DNA of 64,000 nucleotides from Ruegeria sp. PrR005 (GCF_010500245.1 NZ_JAAGOX010000009.1:1-64000), one strand, 5' to 3'; positions 33,414-43,463 are shown, counted from the stretch's first letter. The notes: a model not told the origin generated them from the letters alone. Program-made: numbers and translations.

Positions 33414-35342
33414 ATGTCTGACCGCCCGCATACCCCGCTTCTCGACCAGGTGACCCGTCCGGCGGACCTGAAACGGTTCTCCGACGCGCAGCTCACCCAG
33501 CTCGCGGGCGAGCTTCGGGCCGAGACCGTCTCGGCCGTCTCGGTCACCGGCGGCCACCTGGGCGCGGGTCTGGGCGTGGTGGAACTGACCGTGGCGCTGC
33601 ATGCGGTGTTCGACACGCCCCGCGACAAGGTGATCTGGGATGTCGGCCACCAGTGTTACCCGCACAAGATCCTGACCGAACGCCGCGACCGCATCCGCAC
33701 CCTGCGGATGAAGGACGGGCTTTCGGGCTTCACCAAACGCTCCGAGTCGCCCTATGACCCGTTTGGCGCCGCCCATAGCTCCACCTCGATCAGTGCAGCC
33801 CTCGGCTTTGCCGTGGCGCGCGACCTGGGCGGGGTGACGCCCGAAGGTCTGGGCGACGCCATCGCCGTGATCGGCGACGGTTCCATGTCCGCCGGCATGG
33901 CGTTCGAGGCGATGAACAACGCGGGCCACCTGAAAAAGCGCCTGATCGTCATCCTCAACGACAACGAGATGTCGATCGCCCCGCCGGTCGGCGCGCTGTC
34001 GAACTACCTCTCGCGCCTCTATGCCGAGGCCCCGTTCCAGGAACTGAAAGCCGCCGCCAAGGGCGCGGTCTCGCTCCTGCCCGAACCCTTCCGCGAGGGC
34101 GCCAAGCGCGCCAAGGAAATGCTCAAGGGCATGGCCGTCGGCGGCACCTTGTTCGAGGAGCTCGGGTTTTCCTATATCGGCCCCATCGACGGGCACGACA
34201 TGCACCAGCTCCTGCCGGTCCTGCGCACCATCAAGGCCCGCGCCACCGGCCCGATCCTGTTGCATGTGCTGACGAAAAAGGGCAAGGGCTATGCCCCCGC
34301 CGAACGCGCCCGTGACCGCGGCCACGCCACCGCGAAATTCGACGTGGTGACGGGCGAGCAGAAAAAGGCCCCCTCGAACGCGCCCTCCTATACTTCGGTC
34401 TTCGGCAAGGCGCTGGTCGATCAGGCCGCCCGCGACGACAAGATCGTCGCCGTCACCGCCGCCATGCCCGATGGCACCGGGCTGAACCTCTTTGCCGAAC
34501 GCTACCCCTCGCGCTGTTTCGACGTGGGCATCGCCGAGCAGCATGGCGTGACCTTCTCCGCCGCCCTCGCGGCGGGTGGGCTGAAACCCTTCTGCGCGAT
34601 GTACTCGACCTTCCTGCAACGCGGCTACGATCAGGTCGTACATGATGTGGCAATCCAGCGCCTGCCGGTGCGCTTCGCCATCGACCGCGCCGGGCTGGTC
34701 GGCGCCGACGGCGCCACCCATGCGGGCAGTTTCGACATCGCCTATCTGGCCAACCTGCCCGGCATGGTGGTCATGGCCGCCGCCGACGAGGCCGAACTGG
34801 TCCACATGGTCGCCACCGCCGCCGCCCATGACGACGGCCCGATCGCCTTCCGCTATCCGCGCGGCGAGGGCGTGGGCGTCGAGATGCCCGAACAGGGCAA
34901 GGTGCTGGAGATCGGCAAGGGCCGGATGATCCGGAAAGGCGCCCGCGTCGCGCTCCTCTCCTTCGGCACAAGGCTGGCCGAGGTGCAAAAGGCCGCCGAG
35001 GCGCTGGCGGCCAAGGGGATCACCCCCACCATCGCAGACGCCCGCTTCGCCAAACCGCTCGACCGCGACCTGATCCTGCACCTGGCCGCCGATCACGAAG
35101 CGCTGATCACCATCGAAGAAGGCGCCGTCGGCGGCTTCGGCAGCCATGTCGCGCAACTGCTCTCGGACGAGGGCGTTTTCGACCACGGGCTCAAGTTCCG
35201 CTCGATGGTCCTGCCCGACACGTTCATCGACCAATCCAGCCCCGAGGACATGTACGCCATCGCAGGCATGAACGCCCCCCAGATCGAGGCCAAGGTGCTC
35301 GAAGTGCTGGGCGTGGCGAAGATCGGAGAGAAACGGGCCTAG
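33414..35342 (+). CDS. dxs: 1-deoxy-D-xylulose-5-phosphate synthase
   Basis: This thiamine-diphosphate enzyme joins pyruvate and glyceraldehyde 3-phosphate in the first MEP-pathway step. The 642-residue protein has [15 protein letters not shown], the TPP motif [18 protein letters not shown] through [18 protein letters not shown], and the transketolase segments [16 protein letters not shown] and [15 protein letters not shown]. It begins 15 bases after ispA. A 913-codon antisense reading frame across this block is an artefact of high GC content. Confidence 0.98.
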   Translation: MSDRPHTPLLDQVTRPADLKRFSDAQLTQLAGELRAETVSAVSVTGGHLGAGLGVVELTVALHAVFDTPRDKVIWDVGHQCYPHKILTERRDRIRTLRMKDGLSGFTKRSESPYDPFGAAHSSTSISAALGFAVARDLGGVTPEGLGDAIAVIGDGSMSAGMAFEAMNNAGHLKKRLIVILNDNEMSIAPPVGALSNYLSRLYAEAPFQELKAAAKGAVSLLPEPFREGAKRAKEMLKGMAVGGTLFEELGFSYIGPIDGHDMHQLLPVLRTIKARATGPILLHVLTKKGKGYAPAERARDRGHATAKFDVVTGEQKKAPSNAPSYTSVFGKALVDQAARDDKIVAVTAAMPDGTGLNLFAERYPSRCFDVGIAEQHGVTFSAALAAGGLKPFCAMYSTFLQRGYDQVVHDVAIQRLPVRFAIDRAGLVGADGATHAGSFDIAYLANLPGMVVMAAADEAELVHMVATAAAHDDGPIAFRYPRGEGVGVEMPEQGKVLEIGKGRMIRKGARVALLSFGTRLAEVQKAAEALAAKGITPTIADARFAKPLDRDLILHLAADHEALITIEEGAVGGFGSHVAQLLSDEGVFDHGLKFRSMVLPDTFIDQSSPEDMYAIAGMNAPQIEAKVLEVLGVAKIGEKRA

Positions 35343-35422
35343 GTTTAAAATGCCCCGATCACCGATCAGTCAGACAGGCGGCTCTGTCCGCAACCAGGGA
35401 GCGTCGCCAGCCGGACCCGGCC

Positions 35423-36589
35423 TTACTCGAATGCGACCATAATCGGAAGCCCGCCAAGAACATCGCCCAGCTGTGTCGCCCGCTGTTTCCGGTCAAAGCG
35501 GCTGTTGTCGTTCAACCCGTGACCGATCAATTGCACGACTTCCGGAGATCCCGCAAACTTCGAATGGCTCCCCGAGCTTGAATCGCTGATCTTTGAAAGA
35601 TCGATGGCAATCACCCCAAGCTTGGCCAATTCATCGATATTCGATGCGCCCACCCGTGGCACGCCACCGGCAATCCTGCGCGAAATGCTCAAGGCGCTGT
35701 CATCCTCGGACAACAGAACAAAGAAACGGTCGAATTTCGTGTTGATCTGTTCCAACTGGGATCGAAACAGGTCCATGTCGATATCAGGCGATGCCAATAT
35801 GATGGTCTGAAGCCGGCCGGTTGAATTGAACCTGCCCGTTTGCACAGCGTCCTTCATCCCTTCCATGGTCAGGAATGCCCCCATGGAATGCGCCAGGATA
35901 TCGTATCCTTCGGCATTGGTACGGGCCATGATTGCGCCGATCTCCGGAAATCGTGGTCGCGCGATCAGCGCACTGTTCAAATCGTACACATAGCGGGTCA
36001 GGCGTGCGGCCGACGCCCAGTCGAAAAGAACCGGGACTCCTTGGAAATCACTATCCTCGACAAATTGAGCCAACCGCAAAACAGCGTCGCTGGTGGTGTT
36101 GTTGTATCCGTGCACGAAAAACAGAATATCCCGTTGCCCTTTCGGGATTTTTGCGAGTTCCCGATTGATCGATGCGATAAATGCGTCGTCCGACGCGTAG
36201 ATGGTCGGCTCGACGACCGCAAATTCGGTTCTGGGATCCGGCGGCAGTCTCTTCGCCCGCTCCAATTCGCCGACAACATGCGTCGGCGGGATTGAAACCT
36301 GTACCGAGGCAAGGCCAAGTTCTGGCGCGCGCTGATCGGAAAACAGCGCACCCACGGTTTCGGTCTGCTGCCGCGTAGTCATCAGAAAGATCTTTTGCTT
36401 GGTCGCCGTTTGCACCGTTGCGACCGGGACCTTGGGATTGTCGACACCGATAAGTTCCGGCGGCGGTGAACAGGACACCAAGACCAATGCGGCCATCATC
36501 CCCAACAGCCAGCGCAATCCCGAAACGGCGCGTGTCGCTTGGCACATCAGGTTCTTGCGGACTTGGATTGCAAAGATCATGTCGTCCAT
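35423..36589 (-). CDS. Alpha/beta hydrolase lipoprotein (DUF900)
   Basis: This is a 388-residue protein with a lipoprotein signal (lipobox LVSC) followed by a DUF900-type alpha/beta hydrolase (PF05990): ILFFVHGYNNTTSDAVLR, VLFDWASAARLTRYVYD, nucleophile elbow YDILAHSMGAFLTMEGM and ILASPDIDMD. DUF900 proteins are probably esterases or lipases; the substrate is unknown. The start is uncertain; the ATG at 36589 has GAAGGA six bases before it, and later ATGs at 36580 and 36547 would also leave the signal peptide intact. Codon use is less GC-biased than in neighbouring core genes, which hints at later acquisition. Confidence 0.82.
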   Translation of the reverse strand: MDDMIFAIQVRKNLMCQATRAVSGLRWLLGMMAALVLVSCSPPPELIGVDNPKVPVATVQTATKQKIFLMTTRQQTETVGALFSDQRAPELGLASVQVSIPPTHVVGELERAKRLPPDPRTEFAVVEPTIYASDDAFIASINRELAKIPKGQRDILFFVHGYNNTTSDAVLRLAQFVEDSDFQGVPVLFDWASAARLTRYVYDLNSALIARPRFPEIGAIMARTNAEGYDILAHSMGAFLTMEGMKDAVQTGRFNSTGRLQTIILASPDIDMDLFRSQLEQINTKFDRFFVLLSEDDSALSISRRIAGGVPRVGASNIDELAKLGVIAIDLSKISDSSSGSHSKFAGSPEVVQLIGHGLNDNSRFDRKQRATQLGDVLGGLPIMVAFE

Positions 36590-36891
36590 CTCTTCCTTCA
36601 CCGAAAGGCGAGAGGCAAACTGACCCGCATCTTTCGCACCCGACCAGGCATCACATCTGCGCAAAGCCTAACGATCCGCCAAGGGTCCGTAAACTTATTC
36701 GCCAAATGTCGCTTTTACGGCCAGAGTCTCTCCCCCCACTTGAACTGGGAATATGAAACCTTGATGCATACCCGCCTGTCAAACAACGATGGGGCCGAAA
36801 TCCCGTTGCGGCGTATCCCTGTTCCAAACCCGCTGAAAAACATCGCATTCGGATGCAGCGCCGCTGGCAGCCAGTCCACGAATCGGCCGCC
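36590..36891. other. 302-base intergenic region without a gene
   Basis: It lies upstream of the DUF900 hydrolase gene (minus strand) and downstream of the phosphatase gene (minus strand). No convincing reading frame, tRNA or terminator was found. It should hold the promoter of the hydrolase gene. Its AT content is higher than that of the flanking genes. Confidence 0.6.
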
Positions 36892-37650
36892 TTACCCCAT
36901 CAGCAGCCGGTCACGCAGGGACGAGATATCGCCCGCCGCCAGTCCGATATCCTTCAGATATCCTTCGATTGAACCATGCCGCCGGTCGATATGATCCAGC
37001 ATCGCCGCCATGGTTGGCGGTGCGCAGGCCAGGAACCGGGCATGCGCTTCGGCATCGCCGCCGCTCTGGCGCGTCCGCTCCAGCAGCTCCTCGACCAGCG
37101 CCGCGATGAACTCCCCGGTCAGCGCGTAATCGGCCAGGATGGTCTCCCGCTCCACTCCCGCCGTGCCCAACAGCAGCGCCGCGATGATCCCGGTCCGGTC
37201 CTTGCCGGCGGTACAGTGAAACAACACCGCCCCTTTCGGCGCCACAGCAATCCGTGCCAGCACCGCGCGCACCGCCTCGCCCCGCTCGATCAGCGCCGTC
37301 AGATAGAACGGCACCAGCGGATCGTCGTGATCGCCCGCGCGGATGCGCTGCATCGTGGGCGCCAGATCGTCATAGACCGGCTGGTGATGGAACAGCACGT
37401 CGGGATGCCCAAGGTAGGGGTTCGGCTCGTCGGCCAGTTCCGCCGCCGACCTCAGGTCGATGACCGAGGTCAGCCCCTCACTCCCCAGCGCATCCAGCCC
37501 CTCTGCCGTGATCCGGTGCAGCCCGTCGCCGCGCAGCACCCGCCGCCAACGCGTCAGCTTGCCGTCCGCCGTCGGATACCCGCCCAGATCGCGCAGGTTC
37601 TGCACGCCGGGCAGGATCAGATGCCGCTTGGGGTGCTTGATCATCGTCAT
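36892..37650 (-). CDS. Tyrosine-protein phosphatase-like protein
   Basis: This is a 252-residue protein of the Y_phosphatase3 type (PF13350). The family start NLRDLGGYPTADG, SVIDLRSAAEL and the P-loop HCTAGKDRTG (Cys near residue 155) are intact; the Lys and Asp after the Cys are typical of lipid- or atypical protein phosphatases. It is the last gene of a seven-gene overlapping operon with an ABC importer and a metallophosphoesterase (ATGA overlap with the latter). In that setting a role in dephosphorylating an imported compound is more likely than signalling, but this is inferred. Confidence 0.88.
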   Translation of the reverse strand: MTMIKHPKRHLILPGVQNLRDLGGYPTADGKLTRWRRVLRGDGLHRITAEGLDALGSEGLTSVIDLRSAAELADEPNPYLGHPDVLFHHQPVYDDLAPTMQRIRAGDHDDPLVPFYLTALIERGEAVRAVLARIAVAPKGAVLFHCTAGKDRTGIIAALLLGTAGVERETILADYALTGEFIAALVEELLERTRQSGGDAEAHARFLACAPPTMAAMLDHIDRRHGSIEGYLKDIGLAAGDISSLRDRLLMG

Positions 37651-38453
37651 CGGAACGCGCGCAAACGCGCCTCTTCCAGCACCGCCAGTTCGCGGCGCTC
37701 AGGCGACAGCGGCGCAAAGGCCACCGACAACCCGTGCGGCCGCAAGATGCACAGGCCCATGCTGGTGCCCTCGACAATCCGCATGTCGCGCTGCTCCAGG
37801 ATATCGACCGTCGAATTCAGCCCCATGCAGGTGACCACCGGCACTCCCCGCCAGTGATGCACCTGGTCCAGATGCACATGCCCCGACAGCACCCCGACCA
37901 CGCCCCGCCCCTCCAGCGTCTCGCCAAACACGCGCGAGCTTTCGGGGTCGAGACTGGCCCAGGGCAGCGTGCGCGCGTCCATATGCGGCGGGTGATGCGC
38001 GACAACCAGCTTGGGCAGGTCCGGTGCCCGGTCCAGCGCAGCGTCGAGAAAGGCGATCTGTTCGGCGTCGATCCGCCCGGCTACCCGCCCCGGAACCAGC
38101 GTATCCAGTGTGATCACATGCAGACCCGACACGACCCGGTCGTGAAAATAGGGCCCATCGCCGGTGCCGGTCCCGAACACCTGCGCAAACGCCGACCGCT
38201 TGTCGTGATTGCCCAGCGCCAGAACCAGCGGTGGCACCAGATCGGCCAGGATCTCCCTGAGCAACTCATAGGACGGCACCGCGCCCGTATTGGTCAGATC
38301 GCCACTGGCCACCACCAGATCGGGCGCCGGGTCCATCGCGTTGATCAGGCCGACCACATGCCTGAGCATGCCCACCGTATCCGTCCGCAACGATGGGTCG
38401 CCCACATCGGGGTGAGAGACATGGAGATCCGTCAGATGAACGATACGTGTCAT
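37647..38453 (-). CDS. Calcineurin-like metallophosphoesterase
   Basis: This is a 268-residue cytosolic enzyme with the five metallophosphoesterase motifs: HLTDLHVSHP, VASGDLTNTG, LALGNHDKR, VVAHHPPH and LSGHVHLDQVHH. The order and length fit the class III cyclic nucleotide / glycerophosphodiester phosphodiesterase group (CpdA/GpdQ-like). It sits between the ABC ATPase gene (ATGA overlap at 38450) and the phosphatase gene (ATGA overlap at 37647), so it is probably a processing enzyme for the imported substrate. Confidence 0.9.
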   Translation of the reverse strand: MTRIVHLTDLHVSHPDVGDPSLRTDTVGMLRHVVGLINAMDPAPDLVVASGDLTNTGAVPSYELLREILADLVPPLVLALGNHDKRSAFAQVFGTGTGDGPYFHDRVVSGLHVITLDTLVPGRVAGRIDAEQIAFLDAALDRAPDLPKLVVAHHPPHMDARTLPWASLDPESSRVFGETLEGRGVVGVLSGHVHLDQVHHWRGVPVVTCMGLNSTVDILEQRDMRIVEGTSMGLCILRPHGLSVAFAPLSPERRELAVLEEARLRAFR

Positions 38454-39220
38454 AATAGTCCGCCAGCCTGCAAAAGCGATTTCGTGTACGCGGTCCCGGG
38501 GTTGCGCATGATCTGCGCCACTGCACCCTGCTCCACCGTCTTGCCGTGTTCCATCACAAGAACGTGGTCACAGATGCTGCTCACGACCGCCAGATCGTGA
38601 CTGATGAAAAGAATGGCAAGCCCCAGCTCATCCTGCAAGTCCATGAGCAGGTTAAGGATCTGCGCCTGCACCGACATGTCCAGCGCCGACACCGCCTCGT
38701 CCGCCACCAACAGCGCGGGCCGGGTGACGATGGCGCGCGCGATGGCGACACGCTGGCGCTGCCCGCCCGAGAATTCATGCGGGTATTTCCCCGCATCCGC
38801 CGGGCGCAGGCCGACATGGTCCAGCGCCTCGGCCACCTTGCCGCGCTCCTCCGCCCCGGTGGCGCGCAGCGGCTCGGCGATGGACCAGCCCACCGTGCGG
38901 CGCGGGTCCAGACTGCCATATGGGTCCTGGAACACCATCTGAAACCGGGGCCGCAACCGGCGCAGCGCGGCTGGCGGCAAGGCCGCCAGATCCTGCCCGT
39001 CAAACAGGATACGGCCCGCGTCCGGGCGCTCGAACCCCATCACCATGCGCGCCAGCGTCGACTTGCCCGACCCGGATTCCCCCACCACGCCCAGCGTCCG
39101 CCCCGCCTCCAGCGTGAAACTGGCGGCATCGACCGCCGTCAGCACCGGTGGCGGCGACCAGAGCGCCTGCCGGGGCAGGCGATAGCGCCGCGTCACCGCC
39201 TCGACCGACAGCAGCGTCAT
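38450..39220 (-). CDS. Dipeptide/oligopeptide-type ABC transporter ATP-binding protein (OppF/DppF-like)
   Basis: This is a 256-residue ATPase with Walker A VVGESGSGKST, Q-loop QMVFQDPYGSLDPRRTV, signature FSGGQRQRVAIAR, Walker B ALLVADEAVSALD and H-loop FISHDLAVV. The Q-loop wording is typical for OppF/DppF. The start at 39220 (MTLLSVEAVTRRY) overlaps the stop of the partner ATPase gene. The C-terminus is shorter than in usual OppF, ending soon after TKSLLQAGGLL and lacking the zinc-finger-like tail that the partner has. Confidence 0.93.
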   Translation of the reverse strand: MTLLSVEAVTRRYRLPRQALWSPPPVLTAVDAASFTLEAGRTLGVVGESGSGKSTLARMVMGFERPDAGRILFDGQDLAALPPAALRRLRPRFQMVFQDPYGSLDPRRTVGWSIAEPLRATGAEERGKVAEALDHVGLRPADAGKYPHEFSGGQRQRVAIARAIVTRPALLVADEAVSALDMSVQAQILNLLMDLQDELGLAILFISHDLAVVSSICDHVLVMEHGKTVEQGAVAQIMRNPGTAYTKSLLQAGGLL

Positions 39221-40167
39221 GCGCCCTCCTCCGCCCGGTGACAGATCATGGTGCCCCGCAGCGGCGGCCGTTCGCCCCGACACACGTCCAGCTCGACCGG
39301 GCAGCGGCCAGAAAACCGGCAACCGGGCGCCAGCTCGGCCAGGGGCGGCACGCTGCCGGGGATGGTCGGCAAACGTCCGCGCCGCCCAGCCGTCGCGCGC
39401 ATGTTGCCGGGGCTCGGCCGCGCCGACAGCAGCCCTTGCGTATAGGGGTGCCGGGGGCGCACCAGCACCTCGCCCGTCGCCCCCCGCTCGACGATATCGC
39501 CGCCATACATGACCATCACCCGCTCCGTCGCCCGCGCAACGGCGGCTAGGTCATGCGAGATGAACACCAGCCCCATGGTGCGCCGCTCGGCCAGCCCGAC
39601 CAGCAGCTGCGTCACCCGCAGTGCCACGTTGGCATCCAGCGCCGTGGTCGGCTCGTCGGCGATCAGAACCCCCGGATCACAGGCCAGCGCCAGCGCGATC
39701 AGCACCCGCTGCCGCTGCCCGCCCGAGATCTCGTGCGGGAACTGGCGCAGCCGCGCCTCGGGATCGGGAATGCCCACTTCCCGGAACAGCTCCAGCGCCC
39801 GGGCGCGGGCCGCGTCGCGGCCCAGTCCCAGATGCACCATCATCGGCTCCATCACCGTCTCGCCCACCCGCTTGATCGGGTTCAGCGCCGCCATCGGTTC
39901 CTGAAAGATCATCGCGACCCGCCGGGCGCGCAGCCGCTGCCAGGTCGCCTCGCCCGCGCCCACCATCTGGGTCCCGTCAACTGTCAGGCTGCCGCTCACG
40001 CGGCCCGCATCCGGCACCATCCCCATCAGCGCCAGCCCCAGCATGGTCTTGCCGCAGCCCGATTCGCCCACGATGCCGATGCGGTCGCCCGGCGCGATGA
40101 CAAACGACGCCTCGCGCACCGCCTGCCCGGCCCCCAGCTCCACCGTCAGCCCCGCCGCCTCGATCAT
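39217..40167 (-). CDS. Dipeptide/oligopeptide-type ABC transporter ATP-binding protein (OppD/DppD-like)
   Basis: This is a 316-residue ATPase: Walker A IVGESGCGKTM, Q-loop MIFQEPMAALNPIKRVG, signature ISGGQRQRVLIAL, Walker B GVLIADEPTTALD, H-loop FISHDLAAV, and the C-terminal cysteine-containing tail (CRFSGRCPVELDVCRG) of OppD/DppD proteins. The start at 40167 (MIEAAGLTVEL) overlaps the permease stop codon. It pairs with the OppF-like protein to power the importer. Confidence 0.94.
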   Translation of the reverse strand: MIEAAGLTVELGAGQAVREASFVIAPGDRIGIVGESGCGKTMLGLALMGMVPDAGRVSGSLTVDGTQMVGAGEATWQRLRARRVAMIFQEPMAALNPIKRVGETVMEPMMVHLGLGRDAARARALELFREVGIPDPEARLRQFPHEISGGQRQRVLIALALACDPGVLIADEPTTALDANVALRVTQLLVGLAERRTMGLVFISHDLAAVARATERVMVMYGGDIVERGATGEVLVRPRHPYTQGLLSARPSPGNMRATAGRRGRLPTIPGSVPPLAELAPGCRFSGRCPVELDVCRGERPPLRGTMICHRAEEGA

Positions 40168-40982
40168 CGCTGCCGTACCAGTCTGGGGTCGGTAATGTCG
40201 CGCAGCCCGTCCCCCAACAGGCTGAACCCCAGCACCGCCGTGACGATGCACAACCCCGGATAGATCGCCAGTTGCGGCGCCAGATACATCAGCGTCTGCG
40301 CCTCGGACAGCATCCGCCCCCAGGACGGCGCCGGGGGCTGCGCCCCCAGTCCCAGGTAACTCAGCGCCGCCTCGGCCAGGATCGCGATGGCGAACTCGAT
40401 GGTCGCCTGCACGATGATCGGCGCCGCGATATTGGGCAGCACATGATCGCGCGAGATCGTCACCCGCCCCATGCCCGCCGCCCGCGCGGCATAGACATAT
40501 TCGCGGGTCCAGATCTGGTTGGCCGAGGCCCGCGTCACCCGCGCGAATACCGGGATGTTGATAAATGCGATGGCGATGATCGCCACCATCAGCGACGGAC
40601 CGAACACCGCCGCCAGCATGATCGCGAACAACAGTGCCGGAAAGGCGAAACCGATATCTGCAATGCGCATGATCACATCCTCGACCACGCCCCCCATGGC
40701 CGAGGCAAGAAGCCCCAGCGCAACCCCGATCACCCCGCCCAGACAGACCGAGATCAGCGCCACGGCGACCGAATTGCGCGCCGCCACCATCAGCTGCGAG
40801 AACACATCCCGCCCCAGCTGATCGGTGCCCAGCCAGTGCAGCTCGGACGGGGGCGCGAACTTGCCCCGGATGTTCAGCAGCGTATGGTCATGCGGCGTCC
40901 ACACCAGCGACAGCGCGGCGGTTCCCGCCACCAGCGCCACCAGCACCGCGCCGATGATCAGGTTTGGTGGCAGTCTCGTCAT
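40164..40982 (-). CDS. ABC transporter permease (DppC/OppC-like)
   Basis: This is a 272-residue inner-membrane permease. HWLGTDQLGRDVFSQLMVAA is the OppC N-terminal motif, and the coupling loop EYVYAARAAGMGRVTISRDH (EAA motif) faces the ATPases. Five to six hydrophobic helices surround these. It overlaps both neighbours by four bases (40979-40982 and 40164-40167). Confidence 0.94.
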   Translation of the reverse strand: MTRLPPNLIIGAVLVALVAGTAALSLVWTPHDHTLLNIRGKFAPPSELHWLGTDQLGRDVFSQLMVAARNSVAVALISVCLGGVIGVALGLLASAMGGVVEDVIMRIADIGFAFPALLFAIMLAAVFGPSLMVAIIAIAFINIPVFARVTRASANQIWTREYVYAARAAGMGRVTISRDHVLPNIAAPIIVQATIEFAIAILAEAALSYLGLGAQPPAPSWGRMLSEAQTLMYLAPQLAIYPGLCIVTAVLGFSLLGDGLRDITDPRLVRQR

Positions 40983-41923
40983 GACCGCGCCTTCAGCCTC
41001 GGGTCAATCGCCAGGTACAGCAGATCGACAATGAAATTCGCGGTCACCACGATGGCGGCAAACAGCATGACCAGCGCCTGCACCGTCGGCAGATCGCGAT
41101 TTGCGATGGACTGAAAGATCAGCCGCCCCAGACCGGGCAGATAGAACACGTTCTCGATCACGATGGTCCCGGTCACCAGTGCCGCGAATTGCAGGCCCAC
41201 GATGGTCACGATGGGGATCAACGCATTGGGGAGCACATGCCGCCACAGCACCCTCCGCCGCGAAAACCCCATCGCCCGCGCGGTGCGGATATAGTCGAGC
41301 CGCATTACCTCCAGCGCCGAGGACCGCGTCACCCGCGCCAGCACCGCCGACTGCACCAGCGCCAGCGCCACCGTCGGCAATATCAGCGACCTCACCGCCG
41401 CCGCCGGTTCCGACCAGCCCGGAAACCCGCCGGGCGGCAGCCAGCGCAGCTTGACCGCGAACAGCAGCACCAACAGGATCGACAGCCAGAACGCCGGTAC
41501 CGCGATACCGAGCTGGCTCAGGAACATGATACCCCAGTCCCCCGCCTTGCCATGGTTGGCGGCGGCGGCAACGCCCAGCGCAACCGCCAGGATCACGGTC
41601 ACCACCATGCCCGAGATCGCCAGCGACACCGTCAGCGGCAGCCGCTCGGCGATCAGCTCGGACACCGGCACGCGGAACGACTGGCTGATCCCGAAATCAC
41701 CCTGCACCGCCCCCGCGATCCAGGCAAGATAGCGGCTCAGCACCGGCTCGTTCAGCCCCAGCTCCTCGCGCAGCGCGGCCAATGCGTCCTCGGTCGCATC
41801 CAGCCCCAGGATCGACAGCGCCGGATCACCCGGCAGGATGTTCATCACCGCGAAAACCACCACTGACACGGCCAGCAGGGTCAAAACGAAACTGATCGTG
41901 CGGCGGAAAAGGAAGTACCCCAT
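40979..41923 (-). CDS. ABC transporter permease (DppB/OppB-like)
   Basis: This is a 314-residue inner-membrane permease with the OppB N-terminal helix, the MNILPGDPALSILG motif, EELGLNEPVLSRYLAWIAG, the coupling loop YIRTARAMGFSRRRVLWRH and the end FIVDLLYLAIDPRLK. It lies 46 bases downstream of the binding-protein gene, the only real gap in the operon, and overlaps the second permease gene. Confidence 0.94.
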   Translation of the reverse strand: MGYFLFRRTISFVLTLLAVSVVVFAVMNILPGDPALSILGLDATEDALAALREELGLNEPVLSRYLAWIAGAVQGDFGISQSFRVPVSELIAERLPLTVSLAISGMVVTVILAVALGVAAAANHGKAGDWGIMFLSQLGIAVPAFWLSILLVLLFAVKLRWLPPGGFPGWSEPAAAVRSLILPTVALALVQSAVLARVTRSSALEVMRLDYIRTARAMGFSRRRVLWRHVLPNALIPIVTIVGLQFAALVTGTIVIENVFYLPGLGRLIFQSIANRDLPTVQALVMLFAAIVVTANFIVDLLYLAIDPRLKARS

Positions 41924-41969
41924 CAGTCGGCAGCAGCGCGCCGGCCCACCCGGCGCGCCGCCTTTCCGG

Positions 41970-43463
41970 TCAGTTCACGGACACACCCGCCAGTGGCTGG
42001 AACAGCACAGCGCGTGAATCCCAGAACCCCTCGACCCCGGTCTTGTAGACCCCAAGCTGCGGCAGCTGGAACAGGAACCCGTGCACCGCCTGATCGGCCA
42101 GATACTTCTGCGCCTCGGCCAGCAGCGCATTGCGCGCCGCGTCATCGGCCTCGGCGCTGATCCGGTTCCACAGGTCGGTGTAGCCGGCATCGTCATAGCC
42201 ATAGAAATACTTCGGCCCGCGCGCAAAATTGCCCATGTCATTGGGCGAGGTATGGGCGATGATCGTCATGTCATAATTGAGCTTCTTGTAGATCTCGTCG
42301 ATCCAGAACCCCCATTCGACATTCTCCACCTTGGCGTCGATCCCGGCCTCGGCCAGCTGCGCCTGGATGATCTCGGCCGAGCGCGTGGCATAGGGAAACG
42401 GCGGCACCCGCAAGGTCATGGTCGTCCCGGCAACCCCCGCCTCTTCGAACAGCGCCTTGGCCTTGGCGGTGTCATGCGGATAGGTGCCGGTCAGATCGAC
42501 ATAGGCGGGCCCGTGCGGCGGATAGAAACTGCCGATCGGCACCGCCTGCCCGTACATCGCCCCGTCGATGATCTCGCCCCGGTCGATGGCATGGCTCACC
42601 GCCTGCCGCACCCGGATATCGTTGAACGGCGCCTTCGCGTTATTCATGGCCAGGATCACCTCGCCCTCGGTCGATCCGGTCACCACCTTGAACCGCGGAT
42701 CGGCCTCGAACTGCGGCAACAGCTCGGGCGCCGGAAATCCGGGAAACGCGTCGATTTCGCCGGCCAAGAGCGCCGCTGAGGCCGCCGCCGCATCCGAGAT
42801 GAACTTGAACTCTACCCGTTCCAGCGCCACCGAACCCGCATCGCGGTGATCGGGGTTCTTGACCAGCACCAGCTTGTCGCCCCGCGTCCAGCTGTCGTAT
42901 TTGAACGGCCCGGTGCCGACCGGGTTTGCGTTGTTGGCCTCAACCGACTCGGGCGCCACGATAGACACGTCACCCTGCGCCATGTTGAACAGGAAAAACG
43001 CGTCCTTCTGCTTCAGCTTGATCTCGACCGTGCCCGCATCGACAACCGTCACGCTTTCAATCGGCTTGAACAGACCTTTCGACGGGTTGACCGAATCCTC
43101 CGCCATCGCCCGGTCGAAACTGAACTTGACGTCCTCGGCATCGAACCCGGTGCCGTCATGGAACGTGGCCCCATCCAACAGGTCAAAGGTATAGGTCAGC
43201 CCGTCCTCGGACACCGTCCAGCTTTCCGCCAGTTGCGGCAGCACCTCGCCCGCCTCGTTCACGGTGGTGAGCGATTCGAACAGGTTCTGCGTCAGCATCC
43301 CGTCAATCGACGCGGTCGCATCCGCCGTCGGATCCAGCGAGGTCGGCTCCTGCTGCAACCCGATGACAATGGTGGTTCCGGCCCAGCCCCCTGTCGGCGA
43401 CAGCGCGGCGCACAGTGCCAGCGCGGCGATGGCCACGCCAGATCTTGCAAGTTTGGATGACAT
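41970..43463 (-). CDS. Periplasmic substrate-binding protein of dipeptide/oligopeptide-type ABC importer (SBP family 5)
   Basis: This is a 497-residue secreted protein. A signal peptide (GVAIAALALCAALSPTGGWA) precedes the SBP_bac_5 domain: LQQEPTSLDPTADATASIDG, GLTYTFDLLDGATFHDGTGF, NAKAPFNDIRVRQAVSHAID and YDMTIIAHTSPND. Family members bind peptides, but also glutathione, nickel chelates, sugars and other solutes. GGGGGAGG before the ATG at 43463 sets the start. It is the first gene of the seven-gene operon; the downstream phosphatases suggest a phosphorylated ligand. Confidence 0.93.
   Translation of the reverse strand: MSSKLARSGVAIAALALCAALSPTGGWAGTTIVIGLQQEPTSLDPTADATASIDGMLTQNLFESLTTVNEAGEVLPQLAESWTVSEDGLTYTFDLLDGATFHDGTGFDAEDVKFSFDRAMAEDSVNPSKGLFKPIESVTVVDAGTVEIKLKQKDAFFLFNMAQGDVSIVAPESVEANNANPVGTGPFKYDSWTRGDKLVLVKNPDHRDAGSVALERVEFKFISDAAAASAALLAGEIDAFPGFPAPELLPQFEADPRFKVVTGSTEGEVILAMNNAKAPFNDIRVRQAVSHAIDRGEIIDGAMYGQAVPIGSFYPPHGPAYVDLTGTYPHDTAKAKALFEEAGVAGTTMTLRVPPFPYATRSAEIIQAQLAEAGIDAKVENVEWGFWIDEIYKKLNYDMTIIAHTSPNDMGNFARGPKYFYGYDDAGYTDLWNRISAEADDAARNALLAEAQKYLADQAVHGFLFQLPQLGVYKTGVEGFWDSRAVLFQPLAGVSVN

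Noticed and set aside
32493-35234. A 913-codon open frame on the minus strand across xseB, ispA and dxs
   Set aside because: The plus strand encodes three clear enzymes with intact motifs. The antisense frame has low-complexity Gly/Ala/Arg/His-rich content and no domain; long antisense frames are common at this GC content.
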